A stretch of 64,000 nucleotides of DNA from Pseudoalteromonas rubra (GCF_005887115.1 NZ_PNCJ01000056.1:1-64000); one strand, 5' to 3'. Shown: positions 21,179-30,106, counted from the first letter of the stretch. Program-made: numbers and translations. Notes: generated by a model from the sequence alone, not told the origin.

Positions 21179-22045
21179 ATGCGGATATTAATAGGTGCTT
21201 TACTATTGTGCTCACCCGGGTGGGCCACAGAATTGGTTTATCAGCAGCTTGAGCAACTGAGTGAAAAACGACAAGCCGTTGTGACCAGTTGGCTAACCCG
21301 GGGTCTTGAAGCCACCGAAAAGGCTTTGGGACCTGTTGCACAACCCCGGCTGCCCGTCAGGCTTCAAAACGTCTATTTAAGCAGTGAGCCGGTGCCCTGG
21401 GGAGCGGTAAACCGAGGGAATGTGGATGGCATCGAGCTACATGTCAGTGCATTTGCGACAGAGCAGCAGTTAATTCGTGACTGGACTTTGTATCATGAAC
21501 TGGCGCACTTATATCATCCATTGTTTGATTACCCCGATTTCTGGCTGGCGGAAGGGCTGGCTACTTATTTGCAAAACGTCATTATGCTGCATTCCGGAGT
21601 CATTGATGCCGATGAATATGTGCAGCGGATTATGGCTGGACTGGAGCGTGGCCGCCTGGGTACCTGGGATACGCCGGGTCCTCTGGCCAGAGTCAGTGAA
21701 GATATGTGGCGGCGCAGGGCACATGCTCGGGTATATTGGAGCGGGGCGGCATTTTTTATCGAAGCAGAGCTGGCACTGCGGCAAAAAGATCCCAGCCTGA
21801 CCCTGGTCGCTCTGCTCAAGCGCTATCAGGCCTGTTGCAGAGAGACTGCCCCGGATGGTCAGCCTGACAGTGCAAAAGTGTTTCTCGCCCAACTAGACAG
21901 CTTGTCTCGCAGCAGTATTTTCAGCAACCTGTATCACAGCTATAAGATGAGAAAGGACTTTCCAAGGTTAAGTAAACAGGCCGTCAGGTTGAGTGGTTTA
22001 CACATGGTGTCGGCCAAACACAGTGAGTTCACCCGGCAAAAGTAA
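21179..22045 (+). CDS. Secreted HExxH zinc peptidase-like protein
   Basis: The 288-residue protein starts at an ATG preceded by AGGAGG, and residues 1-16 (MRILIGALLLCSPGWA) form a signal peptide. The zinc motif YHELAHLYHP (His106, Glu107, His110) is followed 15 residues later by WLAEGLATY, whose Glu125 would be the third ligand, as in gluzincin peptidases. The rest is mixed alpha-helical, with a Trp/Arg-rich segment (EDMWRRRAHARVYWSGAAFF) typical of peptidase MA-like domains. The substrate is unknown; it probably acts in the periplasm or outside the cell. An in-frame upstream start would lose the signal peptide. Confidence 0.7.
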   Translation: MRILIGALLLCSPGWATELVYQQLEQLSEKRQAVVTSWLTRGLEATEKALGPVAQPRLPVRLQNVYLSSEPVPWGAVNRGNVDGIELHVSAFATEQQLIRDWTLYHELAHLYHPLFDYPDFWLAEGLATYLQNVIMLHSGVIDADEYVQRIMAGLERGRLGTWDTPGPLARVSEDMWRRRAHARVYWSGAAFFIEAELALRQKDPSLTLVALLKRYQACCRETAPDGQPDSAKVFLAQLDSLSRSSIFSNLYHSYKMRKDFPRLSKQAVRLSGLHMVSAKHSEFTRQK

Positions 22046-22121
22046 TTGGTATAAGCCACCGGATAGCCGCGGATGGCTTTTACCGTGAGAGACTGCCCGA
22101 GGGCAGTCCGCTGAATTGGTG

Positions 22122-23891
22122 CTAGATCTTCACTTTGACGTACTCGCCAGGTGCTGCATAGATACCTGGATTGTCTTTTCTGCTGGTGGCCCGCTTAGGG
22201 ATTTTTTCATCCACATACTGGCTTATCCACTTGCCCCAGTGAGGCCACCAGGAGCCGCTCTGATGTTTGGCTTTATCGAGCCAGGCATTGGCGTCACCGG
22301 TTGCGTCCGGACCATACCAGAAACCATACTTTTCAGCCGCTGGAGGGTTGATAACCCCAGCGATATGACCTGATTCACCCAGTACAAAAGTGGTTTTGGC
22401 ACTGGTGTGTTGAATGCCCTGAAAGGTCGCTTGCCACAGCGCAATATGGTCATCCCGGGTCGATAACATGTACACCGGTTGTTTAACTTTGCTCAGATCT
22501 ATTTTTGTGCCTCTGACTTCTACCTCGCGAGGTTGCACAAGGCGGTTCTCCAGATACAGGTCGCGCAACATAAAGTTATGGCATTTTGCAGTGAGGTTGG
22601 TGCTGTCGCCATTCCAGTAAAGCAGATCCAGGTCCATGGGTGCTTCACCTTTGAGGTAATTATTAACGTAGTAATTCCAGTACAGGCTGTTTTCGCGCAA
22701 CATACTGAAAGACACACCCAGCAGGTGGCCATGCATGATGCCATTTTGCAGGTTGTATTTCTCCAGTGCAGAAATGGTCGGTTCATTGACGAAGACCCCA
22801 ATTTCGCCGGGCTGTGAGAAATCCAGCAGCGTCGTCAATAAGGTAGCGCTCTTAATGCGATGCTTCATGCGTTTCGAAACAAAGTAAGCCATTGCTGTGG
22901 TTACCAAAGTGCCTGCAATACAGTAACCTACCGCATTGACATAGGCTTCACCGGTTTGTTTCTCAATGGCATCCAGAGCAGCAATCACCCCATCGACTAT
23001 GTAATCCTCAAAGCCGATTTCAGCCATGCTGGCATCTGGATTTTTCCATGAGATCATAAACACGGTATGACCCTGATCAACAGACCATTTTACCAGCGAG
23101 TTTTGTTGTTTCAGATCGAGAATATAGTACTTGTTGACATATGGCGGTACTATCAGCAACGGTGTTTTAAACACTTCTTTAGTGGTTGCTTCGTATTGGA
23201 TCAATTCGAACAGGTGATTCTGGAATACCACTCTACCGGGGGTCGTGGCAATGTCTTTGCCTAGCTCAAAAGCGTGTTCATCAGTCATGCTGATACGCAA
23301 CATATCACCACTTTTGGCCAGATCTTTTTTAAACATTTCCAACCCTTTGATGAGGTTTTCGCCTTTGGAGTCCAAAGTCAGCTTAAGTAGCTCAGGGTTG
23401 GTGGAGATAAAGTTGCTGGGGGAGATCGAGTTGACGACCTGACGGGCAAAAAATTCTAGCCGTTCCTTGAGCTTATCATCCAGTCCCGGTGTTTCACGGA
23501 TAGAAGACAACAGGGACTGACCAAACAGCAGATAGCTTTGTTTAATGTAATTAAACCAGGGGTTATCACGCCATTCGTCAGCCTTAAAACGGCGGTCACC
23601 ACGCTCTGTTTCGATGACATCTGGTTGCTCAGTGTCGAATCCCTGACCCCAGGTTTGTTGCATGATTTTGAGCTGTTCCTGCCACCAGTCAAACTGATGC
23701 TGAACAAAGGTTTCTGGCTGCTTCGCTATTTCGTTCAACCAGACACCAAAATCCCGGGCACTTTGCTCGTTCAGGGCTTGTTGAACGGGGTTTTCTTTGA
23801 GCAGGTTATTACTGAATATGGTGTAGAGATCTTGATTGTACTGCCACCAGGCAGTCAGCGTTTTATTAAGATCTGTGTTATCGGTATCCAT
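22122..23891 (-). CDS. phaC: Class I poly(3-hydroxyalkanoate) synthase
   Basis: PhaC polymerises 3-hydroxyacyl-CoA into polyhydroxyalkanoate granules. With the ATG at 23891 (MDTDNTDLNKTLTAWWQYN) it has 589 residues, typical for class I. The lipase-like box is VGYCIAGT with nucleophile Cys324, and the triad is completed by the Asp of STRDDHIALW and the His of LGESGHIAGV. The N-terminal region (NPWFNYIKQSYLL) and PPYVNKYYILDL are family blocks. It is the last gene of phaB-phaP-phaC; a terminator-like hairpin precedes it and may lower its expression relative to phaP. Confidence 0.96.
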   Translation of the reverse strand: MDTDNTDLNKTLTAWWQYNQDLYTIFSNNLLKENPVQQALNEQSARDFGVWLNEIAKQPETFVQHQFDWWQEQLKIMQQTWGQGFDTEQPDVIETERGDRRFKADEWRDNPWFNYIKQSYLLFGQSLLSSIRETPGLDDKLKERLEFFARQVVNSISPSNFISTNPELLKLTLDSKGENLIKGLEMFKKDLAKSGDMLRISMTDEHAFELGKDIATTPGRVVFQNHLFELIQYEATTKEVFKTPLLIVPPYVNKYYILDLKQQNSLVKWSVDQGHTVFMISWKNPDASMAEIGFEDYIVDGVIAALDAIEKQTGEAYVNAVGYCIAGTLVTTAMAYFVSKRMKHRIKSATLLTTLLDFSQPGEIGVFVNEPTISALEKYNLQNGIMHGHLLGVSFSMLRENSLYWNYYVNNYLKGEAPMDLDLLYWNGDSTNLTAKCHNFMLRDLYLENRLVQPREVEVRGTKIDLSKVKQPVYMLSTRDDHIALWQATFQGIQHTSAKTTFVLGESGHIAGVINPPAAEKYGFWYGPDATGDANAWLDKAKHQSGSWWPHWGKWISQYVDEKIPKRATSRKDNPGIYAAPGEYVKVKI

Positions 23892-23975
23892 TACTCGTGT
23901 CCTAATAGGAAAATTGATTGCACGTGTCTTGTGTCGTGTTTGGTATAGCGGATCAGCCACTACAAAAAACAGGCT

Positions 23976-24005
23976 AAAAAAATGCCCCCGCAACAGGCAG
24001 GGGCA
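23976..24005 (-). terminator. Terminator/attenuator hairpin between phaP and phaC
   Basis: On the minus strand TGCCCC (from 24005) pairs with GGGGCA (to 23983), followed by seven T residues. It lies 12 bp after the phaP stop and 85 bp before phaC. Partial readthrough would give more phasin than synthase. Confidence 0.75.
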
Positions 24006-24016
24006 GACGACAGCGA

Positions 24017-24364
24017 TTAAGCTTTCGCAGTGGCTTTAACACTGTCTTTAGAGATAGCGTCAAGGTGCTCTTTGAATTCGTTGCCAAGTTGAGTCAGCTT
24101 TTGACCGTCGTCGATCATTTGCTGGCTTAGCTTGTTCATTGCAGTAAGCTGGCTGGCATTGAAGTCGATGAAAGACTTAACATCTTTTACTTCAGCGGCA
24201 GTTTTCAGTTGCTCAACAGAGGTTTTAGTGAAGTTTTCTGTTGCATCAAGCTGGATTTGCGCCAGTTGTTCAATGTTTTTAGCAACCAGTTGGTTGAACT
24301 TGATTGCCGGAGAGAAAAACTGCTCGCTTTGCTCAGTAAAAGTTTTCATTAGATCGTTGTACAT
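24017..24364 (-). CDS. phaP: Phasin (PHA granule-associated protein)
   Basis: Phasins are small amphipathic helical proteins that coat PHA granules and control their size. The 115-residue protein begins MYNDLMKTFTEQSEQFFSP, continues KFNQLVAKNIEQLAQIQLD and is helical throughout with no Cys, as in the family. The ATG at 24364 has AGGAAG 7 bp upstream; an earlier in-frame start has none. The position between phaB and phaC supports the call. Confidence 0.92.
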   Translation of the reverse strand: MYNDLMKTFTEQSEQFFSPAIKFNQLVAKNIEQLAQIQLDATENFTKTSVEQLKTAAEVKDVKSFIDFNASQLTAMNKLSQQMIDDGQKLTQLGNEFKEHLDAISKDSVKATAKA

Positions 24365-24454
24365 GGTGTGCTTCCTGTTTATCAAAAAAGTCCGTATAGG
24401 TAGCGTTACTGCCCAGGTACTTCAGAGCGTAGGCTCAATCCTGATATACGCCGC

Positions 24455-25204
24455 TTAGTTCATATAAAGTCCGCCGTTAATCGCCAGCGTTTCACCTGTG
24501 ATATAGCCTGCCTGATCAGACGCCAGATAAGCGACCGACTGAGCCACTTCACGTGGCGTGGCTAAGCGCTGCATCGGCACTTGTGCCTTGATGCTTTCAA
24601 GCACATCTTCACGCATTTTTTCGACCATAGGTGTTGCTGTATAGCCAGGGGCAACCACGTTTACGGTCACGCCTGCGCGGGCGCCTTCGTAAGCCAGTGC
24701 TTTGCTAAATCCGATCATACCGGCCTTAGCAGCAGAATAGTTCGCCTGACCAAACTGACCCTTTTGGCCGTTTACGCTCGAAATGTTGATGATGCGACCT
24801 GATTTGTTACTACACATGTGTGCAAAAACCGGGTGGGTCATGTTGAACATGGAATTGAAGTTAGTGTCGATGACTTCCTGCCACTGCGCCAGGGTCATCT
24901 TTTTGAATGAGGTATCCCGTGTGATGCCTGCATTGTTGACCAGAATATCGATGCGACCAAATTGATCAATAACATCATCGAGCTGCTGCTGGCAGGCCTG
25001 ATGATCAGTAACATCCAAAAAGATGCCATGCACAGCTGCCGGGTTGATCGCATGCTCATTGAGCCAGGCATCAATATCCGCTGAGGTACGACGCGGGCTG
25101 GCAACAGCCACAACAAAACAGTTTGCATTTACCAGCTCTTTGACGATAGCTGAACCGATGCCACCCAGTGCACCAGTGACGACTGCGATTTTTTTGCTTT
25201 CCAT
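24455..25204 (-). CDS. phaB: Acetoacetyl-CoA reductase
   Basis: PhaB is an NADPH-dependent short-chain dehydrogenase that reduces acetoacetyl-CoA to (R)-3-hydroxybutyryl-CoA for PhaC. The 249 residues show the Rossmann motif TGALGGIG (about 10-17), NNAG, the Ser of ISSVNGQKGQFGQ and the YSAAKAG catalytic Tyr and Lys. The GQFGQANYSAAKAG context is typical of PhaB. It is the first gene of the pha cluster. In the usual vibrio order a phaA thiolase follows, but here only 90 bp separate phaB from phaP. Confidence 0.92.
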   Translation of the reverse strand: MESKKIAVVTGALGGIGSAIVKELVNANCFVVAVASPRRTSADIDAWLNEHAINPAAVHGIFLDVTDHQACQQQLDDVIDQFGRIDILVNNAGITRDTSFKKMTLAQWQEVIDTNFNSMFNMTHPVFAHMCSNKSGRIINISSVNGQKGQFGQANYSAAKAGMIGFSKALAYEGARAGVTVNVVAPGYTATPMVEKMREDVLESIKAQVPMQRLATPREVAQSVAYLASDQAGYITGETLAINGGLYMN

Positions 25205-25802
25205 ATTGCTCTTCCGAACTTAAGGCGGCTCAACTATCGCACTTCTAAGCCACGTTTCCGGTTGTTTTTACACTAACCGAAAGGTTTACGAACTGGCGTT
25301 ATTGTCATTCGTCATTGTGACGAATTAATAACCGATATATTTAATTCTCAAGACAAATTTGCACCTGTTTATTCGTCGTTATTAGCGCGTGCCCTCAAGA
25401 GGTCCAATATTCTTCATCATCAAGCTTGATAAAAAATATAGCAAAATAGAGTAAAAGCTCAAGTTTTTGGTTGCTGTTCCTTTTTCCATATAACCGGAGC
25501 GAACACTCTCACCCAAATACTAGTAATAGATGTAAACTCTGATACTGAGTATTAGACTATAGCCGTAGTTGTCTGACCAATGAGCCAGATCAAATAAATA
25601 AGTAATTGTAAAATAAATGGTAAGTTTTCAAAGTGAAAAATTGACAAGTTGAGCTACGTTTCTGGTATAGGGAAGCACTTTGCTTAAGGGAGTTTTATTC
25701 TGTGCTATTGGCTCTTTGAGGGTAAAATATTCTTGAAGTGGGCGTATCGTTACTTTACTCTGCTTGCGGTTAGCAGAAAGTCTAACAGACAGAAGGTGTT
25801 AT
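25205..25802. other. Divergent intergenic region between phaB and the rhodanese gene
   Basis: About 600 bp of AT-rich sequence with no supported ORF. It must contain the phaB and rhodanese promoters. Several short A/T runs are present but no convincing palindrome, -35/-10 pair or structured leader. Confidence 0.4.
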
Positions 25803-26198
25803 ATGATTAAGCAAGGTTTATTTTTGTTGTTTGGTCTGGTGAGTCTGGTCGCTCAGGCTGCCACAGAGATCATCAGTCAACAGGCGTTATTACGCAATCA
25901 GATGTCGGCTCAGCCCCATGTCATTGTGGATGTCAGAAGCGAAAAAGAGTTTCTGGCCGGGCACCTTAAAGGCGCGATTAACATTCCTTTTGATCAGATC
26001 AATCAGCACCAGTCTTTGCTGGAGAGACTAAAACCCCAGACGCTGGTGGTTTATTGTCGCTCGGGACGCCGGGCAGCTATTTTTGAGCAAGCACTGACGG
26101 AGCAAGGGTTCAGCCTGCTGCACCTTAGTGGCGATTATCTTAGCTGGCAGGCCGAGCAACTTCCGGTGATAGCACCGACAGAGCCTGTCGGGCAGTAG
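25803..26198 (+). CDS. Secreted rhodanese-like sulfurtransferase
   Basis: The 131-residue protein carries a signal peptide (MIKQGLFLLFGLVSLVAQAA) and one rhodanese domain. Its active-site loop YCRSGRR contains Cys85, and DVRSEKEFLAGHLKGAINIP is the standard N-terminal block. It would transfer sulfane sulfur to an acceptor in the periplasm; the donor is unknown. The ATG at 25803, with AAGGTG upstream, is chosen over an in-frame upstream start that would spoil the signal peptide. It is a single gene, convergent with the OYE gene. Confidence 0.88.
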   Translation: MIKQGLFLLFGLVSLVAQAATEIISQQALLRNQMSAQPHVIVDVRSEKEFLAGHLKGAINIPFDQINQHQSLLERLKPQTLVVYCRSGRRAAIFEQALTEQGFSLLHLSGDYLSWQAEQLPVIAPTEPVGQ

Positions 26199-26253
26199 TG
26201 CTCACCAGAGAAAGCGTGCGGGTGTCTTTCACCCGCAGCGAATTTAGAGGGTA

Positions 26254-27297
26254 TTACACCAGGGTTGTCAGCATCTCGTCGGAGTAAGGGGTCAGCGCGT
26301 GACCTTGTCTGACTTTTTCCACATAGTCCGGGTTGGCAATGAAAGGCCTGCCAATCGCCAGCAAATCAAAGCGATCGTCACGTAGCGCCTGCTCGCCGGT
26401 TTGTGGAGTAAAGCCGCCTACGCCGACCAGGGTTTTACTGTAATTTGCTCTGACATAGTCCGAGACACGGCCACCCAGAAATTCGAACTCCATAGCGTCG
26501 TCAAAAATACCGATATGCACATAGGCCAGTGTGCGCTGCTCCAGTTGTGCCAGCAAATAGTCAAAGACCGGTTTATCGCGTGGATCGGCCTGCATATTAA
26601 AATAGGCACCCGGTGTCAGCCTTACAGCTGTTCGTTCAGCACCAATGCGTTCACTGATGGCGTCGATAACCTCCAGCGCAAAGCGACTCATGTTTTGCGG
26701 CGTTTCACCATACTCATCGGTGCGCTTATTGCTGTCATGGTGCAAAAATTGGTCAATCAGGTAACCATTGGCGGCATGAAGCTCAATACCATCAAAACCA
26801 GCATCAATGGCATTGCTGGCTGCCTGTGCATAATCTGCGACGAGTACCGAGATCTCTTCAACCGTGGCTGGCGTGGGAGTGATATAACTCAAATCGCGCA
26901 TGCGTGGCACTGTACCTTCTACTTTTTCTGCACTGGGAGCCAACACTTTGTCACCGTCAAAGAAGTGCGGGTGCGCAACCCGGCCGGTATGCCATAGCTG
27001 GGCAAATATTTTGCCGCCATTGGCGTGAACGGCATCCGTCACTTTGCGCCATCCAGTGATTTGCTCAGGCGTAAACAGGCCCGGTGTATTTGGGTAGCCT
27101 TGCCCGTCAGGTCGAATAATTGTGGCTTCAGATATGATTAAACCAGCCTCTGAGCGACGCGCATAATATTGCGCCATGGCGTCGGTCGGCACCAACTGAT
27201 CATCAGCCATACAGCGGGTGAGTGGTGCCATTAGAATGCGGTTTTTCAGCGAAATTTGCTCATTTAATGCATAAGTTTCAAACAGTTTGCTCGTCAT
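26254..27297 (-). CDS. Old yellow enzyme family NAD(P)H:flavin oxidoreductase (NemA-like)
   Basis: This FMN enzyme of 347 residues reduces activated alkenes, quinones or N-ethylmaleimide-like electrophiles. Family blocks are clear: NRILMAPLTRCMADDQLVPT, FAQLWHTGRVAHPHF, the His/Asn pair HAANGYLIDQFLH and the C-terminal LLAIGRPFIANPDYV. It is divergent from a TetR regulator, and the 103-bp space between them carries three TTGAAY-N4-RTTCAA palindromes, which indicates substrate-induced derepression. The natural electrophile cannot be read from sequence. Confidence 0.93.
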   Translation of the reverse strand: MTSKLFETYALNEQISLKNRILMAPLTRCMADDQLVPTDAMAQYYARRSEAGLIISEATIIRPDGQGYPNTPGLFTPEQITGWRKVTDAVHANGGKIFAQLWHTGRVAHPHFFDGDKVLAPSAEKVEGTVPRMRDLSYITPTPATVEEISVLVADYAQAASNAIDAGFDGIELHAANGYLIDQFLHHDSNKRTDEYGETPQNMSRFALEVIDAISERIGAERTAVRLTPGAYFNMQADPRDKPVFDYLLAQLEQRTLAYVHIGIFDDAMEFEFLGGRVSDYVRANYSKTLVGVGGFTPQTGEQALRDDRFDLLAIGRPFIANPDYVEKVRQGHALTPYSDEMLTTLV

Positions 27298-27316
27298 AGT
27301 AGGACCCGGTTAGTTT

Positions 27317-27382
27317 TTGAATGCTTATTCAAGATATGATCATTTGAACAAGCGTTCAAGTATATTTTGAACATTTATTCAA
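27317..27382. promoter_or_regulatory. Three tandem palindromic operators (OYE/TetR intergenic)
   Basis: Three 16-bp sites follow TTGAAY-N4-RTTCAA: TTGAATGCTTATTCAA (27317-27332), TTGAACAAGCGTTCAA (27344-27359) and TTGAACATTTATTCAA (27367-27382). The first two are perfect inverted repeats and the third has one mismatch. Their centres are 27 and 23 bp apart. They fill the space between the divergent OYE and tetR starts, so the TetR protein very probably binds here and controls both genes. Confidence 0.82.
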
Positions 27383-27400
27383 AAATGAGTAAAATGCACT

Positions 27401-28006
27401 ATGCCTGAACAGGAGAATAATGAAATGCGCAGTGCAGAATTTGACAGAGAGCAGGTGCTCAGGGCCGCGATGACGGCATTTATGGAAAAAGGGTATGCGA
27501 AAACCAGTATGCAAGATCTCAAAGCTGCAACGGGCTTGCATCCTGGATCTATTTACTGCGCGTTTCAGAATAAGCGTGGTCTGTTGCTGGCGGCTCTGGA
27601 GCAGTACAACCGGGATCGTGGTGATGAATTACAGGCGCTGTTTTCACAATTCTCATCTGCCAGAGCAGGGCTGGCAGCCTACCTGACTCATGTCGTGGAT
27701 GAATGTGTGAGCTGTGATCCTCAAAAGCTGTGCCTGACGCAAAAAGCGCTGAACGAGCTGGCTGAGCAGGATACGGAGGCTCAGGCTATTCTCAGTGAGC
27801 AGTGTGCTATGTGGCGTAATGCTCTGTGTGCAGTGTTTGAGCGTATTGCTGATCAAGGTGAACTGACAGGCGCACGCACGCCTTTGGACAGAGCACGGAG
27901 CCTGATTGTCAGTATTTACGGATTACGCACTTTCGCTCATACCCACCCTGAGCCTCAGATTATGCGTGATCTGGGAGCACAGATACTTAAAGACGTTTGC
28001 CAGTAA
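27401..28006 (+). CDS. TetR/AcrR family transcriptional regulator
   Basis: The protein has up to 201 residues. The N-terminal helix-turn-helix (about 16-62: REQVLRAAMTAFMEKGYAKT, then SIYCAFQNKRGLL) is typical TetR. The C-terminal ligand domain has a Cys-containing segment (CVSCDPQKLCL) that could sense electrophiles, as the Cys of NemR does; that parallel is inference. The start is uncertain: ATG 27401 has no ribosome site, while ATG 27425 lies 9 bp after AGGAG and would give 193 residues. It is divergent from the OYE gene and likely autoregulated through the palindromes. Confidence 0.9.
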   Translation: MPEQENNEMRSAEFDREQVLRAAMTAFMEKGYAKTSMQDLKAATGLHPGSIYCAFQNKRGLLLAALEQYNRDRGDELQALFSQFSSARAGLAAYLTHVVDECVSCDPQKLCLTQKALNELAEQDTEAQAILSEQCAMWRNALCAVFERIADQGELTGARTPLDRARSLIVSIYGLRTFAHTHPEPQIMRDLGAQILKDVCQ

Positions 28007-28147
28007 ACTAAAGTGTACGTACCAGCTTGGTTGGCTTTGTGGCGAATTGGATAAATTATCAGCAAGTATGTTAGTCTCAAATCTCATTACTTTTTCTTAC
28101 TATTAAGGAATTAGCTAAGGGGAAGTTAGACCCCCAGGGAGATGAAC

Positions 28148-28837
28148 ATGAGACAGCTGGACGACAATATTTGGATCTTCGATGGTGAAGCTGTGTCTTT
28201 TTTCACCATGCCTTTCACTACCCGAATGACGATAGTACGTTTACCTTGTGGTGGATTGTGGGTACACAGTCCAATCCGCCTGACACCAGAGCTGCGTGAG
28301 CAGGTTGATTCGCTTGGGCCCGTGACCTATCTGATTGCACCCAATCACCTCCACCATCTATTTATGGCGCCGTGGCAGGAGGCTTACCCGGAAGCGCAAA
28401 CCTTTGGTACGCAGGAGGTCAAAGACAAGTGTGAGGCACTCAACTTTGATGAGATTCTTGACAATGACCAACATTATCCCTGGGATAAAACTCTGAAAAC
28501 GCTGCTTTTTACGGGCTCTCCGGCGATGGAAGAAGCGGTGTTCTATCATCCACAAAGTGGCACTTTACTGGTCACCGACTTGATTGAAAACTTTGATCCC
28601 CAGAGCCTGAACACCTTCCAGCGCTTTGTGGCAAAAGGCGCGGGTGTGGTCGCACCTGAAGGCCAGACACCGCTGGACTGGCGACTGAGCTTTATTTTCC
28701 ATCACGACACAGCTCGGGTGCATTTGCACAAGATGTTAAGCTGGGCACCGAAGCGGTTGGTGATGGCACATGGCCTCATCATCGAGGAAGACGCGGTCGC
28801 CTTTTTGCAGCGTGCATTTGACTGGTTGGATGAATGA
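28148..28837 (+). CDS. DUF4336 protein with a metallo-beta-lactamase-like fold
   Basis: The 229-residue protein begins MRQLDDNIWIFDGEAVSF, and the chosen ATG is 6 bp after AGGGAG (an earlier ATG abuts that site). The LIAPNHLHHLF segment and the late HGLII resemble metal-ligand positions of the metallo-beta-lactamase fold as retained in DUF4336 proteins, whose reaction is unknown. No signal peptide is present. It lies between the TetR gene and the winged-helix/receiver gene, both on the same strand but with gaps of 141 and 162 bp, so an operon is doubtful. Confidence 0.75.
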   Translation: MRQLDDNIWIFDGEAVSFFTMPFTTRMTIVRLPCGGLWVHSPIRLTPELREQVDSLGPVTYLIAPNHLHHLFMAPWQEAYPEAQTFGTQEVKDKCEALNFDEILDNDQHYPWDKTLKTLLFTGSPAMEEAVFYHPQSGTLLVTDLIENFDPQSLNTFQRFVAKGAGVVAPEGQTPLDWRLSFIFHHDTARVHLHKMLSWAPKRLVMAHGLIIEEDAVAFLQRAFDWLDE

Positions 28838-28999
28838 ATAAACTTAATTATTTGATTTTATTATTTATAAATTAAAAATTCGAAACAAAGCATTGCGCCA
28901 GTAAGACCAAAGTTGATAAGTATTCAAGTGTTTGTATCTGGTATGTGAATAAAAAATCCGCTACGCTGGTGCGATAATAACAAGAATATTGTCAGAATT

Positions 29000-29908
29000 A
29001 TGGAATTTCAATTCGCCAACGCGCGTTTGAATATTGCGTCGCAGTGCGTCATCATCAATGAGCGGTCAACCCAGCTGGATGACCGCGCCTTTTTGCTTCT
29101 CAACTATCTGTTACAGCGTCGGCCTCAGGTGTGTTCGCATGCCGAGTTGGTCAAATTACTGTGGCCAAATACGGTGGTCTCAGATTGGTCACTGCCTAAA
29201 CTGGTTTCCGATCTGCGCAGCCAGTTAAACCGAGCTGGGCTGCAACAAAACTGCATCGTTACCGTGCGTGGTCAGGGTTATCGTTTTGCACCTGCCATTG
29301 AGGTCACAGAGTATCAGGCTGCCGGCTCCTTAGTGGGTGCGGCGGGCAGCCCTGTCACCTCCTCGATGACGCCTCAGCCAATGCAAATAATGTCTGTGCG
29401 GGAGAATAACACCTTGCCAGCCCGATACTGGTTACCGGTACTGATGATCGCCTGTCTGTGCTTCGTTGGCCTGATGACGCATAGCACTGAACAGGCGCCG
29501 ACCTTGCGCCATGGTGAGCCTGAGGATGCTATCGGGCGAATACTCTGGGTGGACGACAACCCTCAGAATAATCTGCAGGAAAAGCGCTACTTTGAGCGTC
29601 ACCATATTGGTGTCTATCCCGTGAAAACCACTGACGAAGCCTTGTTGCTGTTACAAATGTATGAGTACAACTTGATTATTTCTGATATGGGCAGGGCGCA
29701 GGAGCCTTTGGCAGGGTTGAAATTGTTACAACAGCTCAGAGCGACTGGCAATCAAACACCGTATTATTTCTACACGCTGATTGACAGCCAGGAGATGCTG
29801 GAGGTGATCGAAAGCAGTGGCGGGCAGGGGGTTGCGACTAAGCGGCCACAGCTATATGGTAAAATATTGTCTCACTTTGCTACAAAAAATATAGATTTAA
29901 GTGATTGA
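29000..29908 (+). CDS. Membrane-anchored OmpR-type winged-helix protein with C-terminal receiver-like domain
   Basis: The 302 residues divide into three parts. Residues 1-100 are an OmpR/CadC-type winged helix (LLNYLLQRRPQVCSHAELVK; VRGQGYRFAP). Residues about 143-160 are one hydrophobic membrane segment (YWLPVLMIACLCFVGLM). Residues 179-293 are a receiver-like domain with ILWVDDNP (Asp185, Asp186), phosphoacceptor-like Asp229 (LIISDMGR), Thr259 and Lys281, the full set of receiver positions. CadC/ToxR-type proteins have this layout but carry a sensory domain after the membrane segment. With DNA binding inside, the receiver would be periplasmic. It is a single gene with a terminator downstream; no partner kinase is adjacent. 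Confidence 0.78.
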   Translation: MEFQFANARLNIASQCVIINERSTQLDDRAFLLLNYLLQRRPQVCSHAELVKLLWPNTVVSDWSLPKLVSDLRSQLNRAGLQQNCIVTVRGQGYRFAPAIEVTEYQAAGSLVGAAGSPVTSSMTPQPMQIMSVRENNTLPARYWLPVLMIACLCFVGLMTHSTEQAPTLRHGEPEDAIGRILWVDDNPQNNLQEKRYFERHHIGVYPVKTTDEALLLLQMYEYNLIISDMGRAQEPLAGLKLLQQLRATGNQTPYYFYTLIDSQEMLEVIESSGGQGVATKRPQLYGKILSHFATKNIDLSD

Positions 29909-30069
29909 AAATAATGCTTTTCAAAATGATTCAAAGGACAGGGGATGACTTTTCCGCTGTGCTGTGCCACGGTTAAATCGTTGCTCTCCCGACCTTTGGC
30001 ATTGACATACATCCGCTGAGCAATGTGGCTGTATGACAGCAGGATTAAAGACCTGAACACATGTCTCGG

Positions 30070-30106
30070 CCCTGGCACTGGATTATAGGTGCCAGGGTCT
30101 TTTTTA
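30070..30106 (+). terminator. Rho-independent terminator after the winged-helix/receiver gene
   Basis: CCCTGGCAC (30070-30078) pairs with GTGCCAGGG (30090-30098), followed by TCTTTTTTA. It lies 160 bp after the stop, just before the convergent cmoM end. The 160 bp between hold no ORF; a small untranslated RNA ending here is possible but unsupported. Confidence 0.85.

Noticed and set aside
29872-30078. 68-codon minus-strand ORF after the winged-helix/receiver gene
   Set aside because: It overlaps the terminator stem and the end of the real gene, with no start signal.
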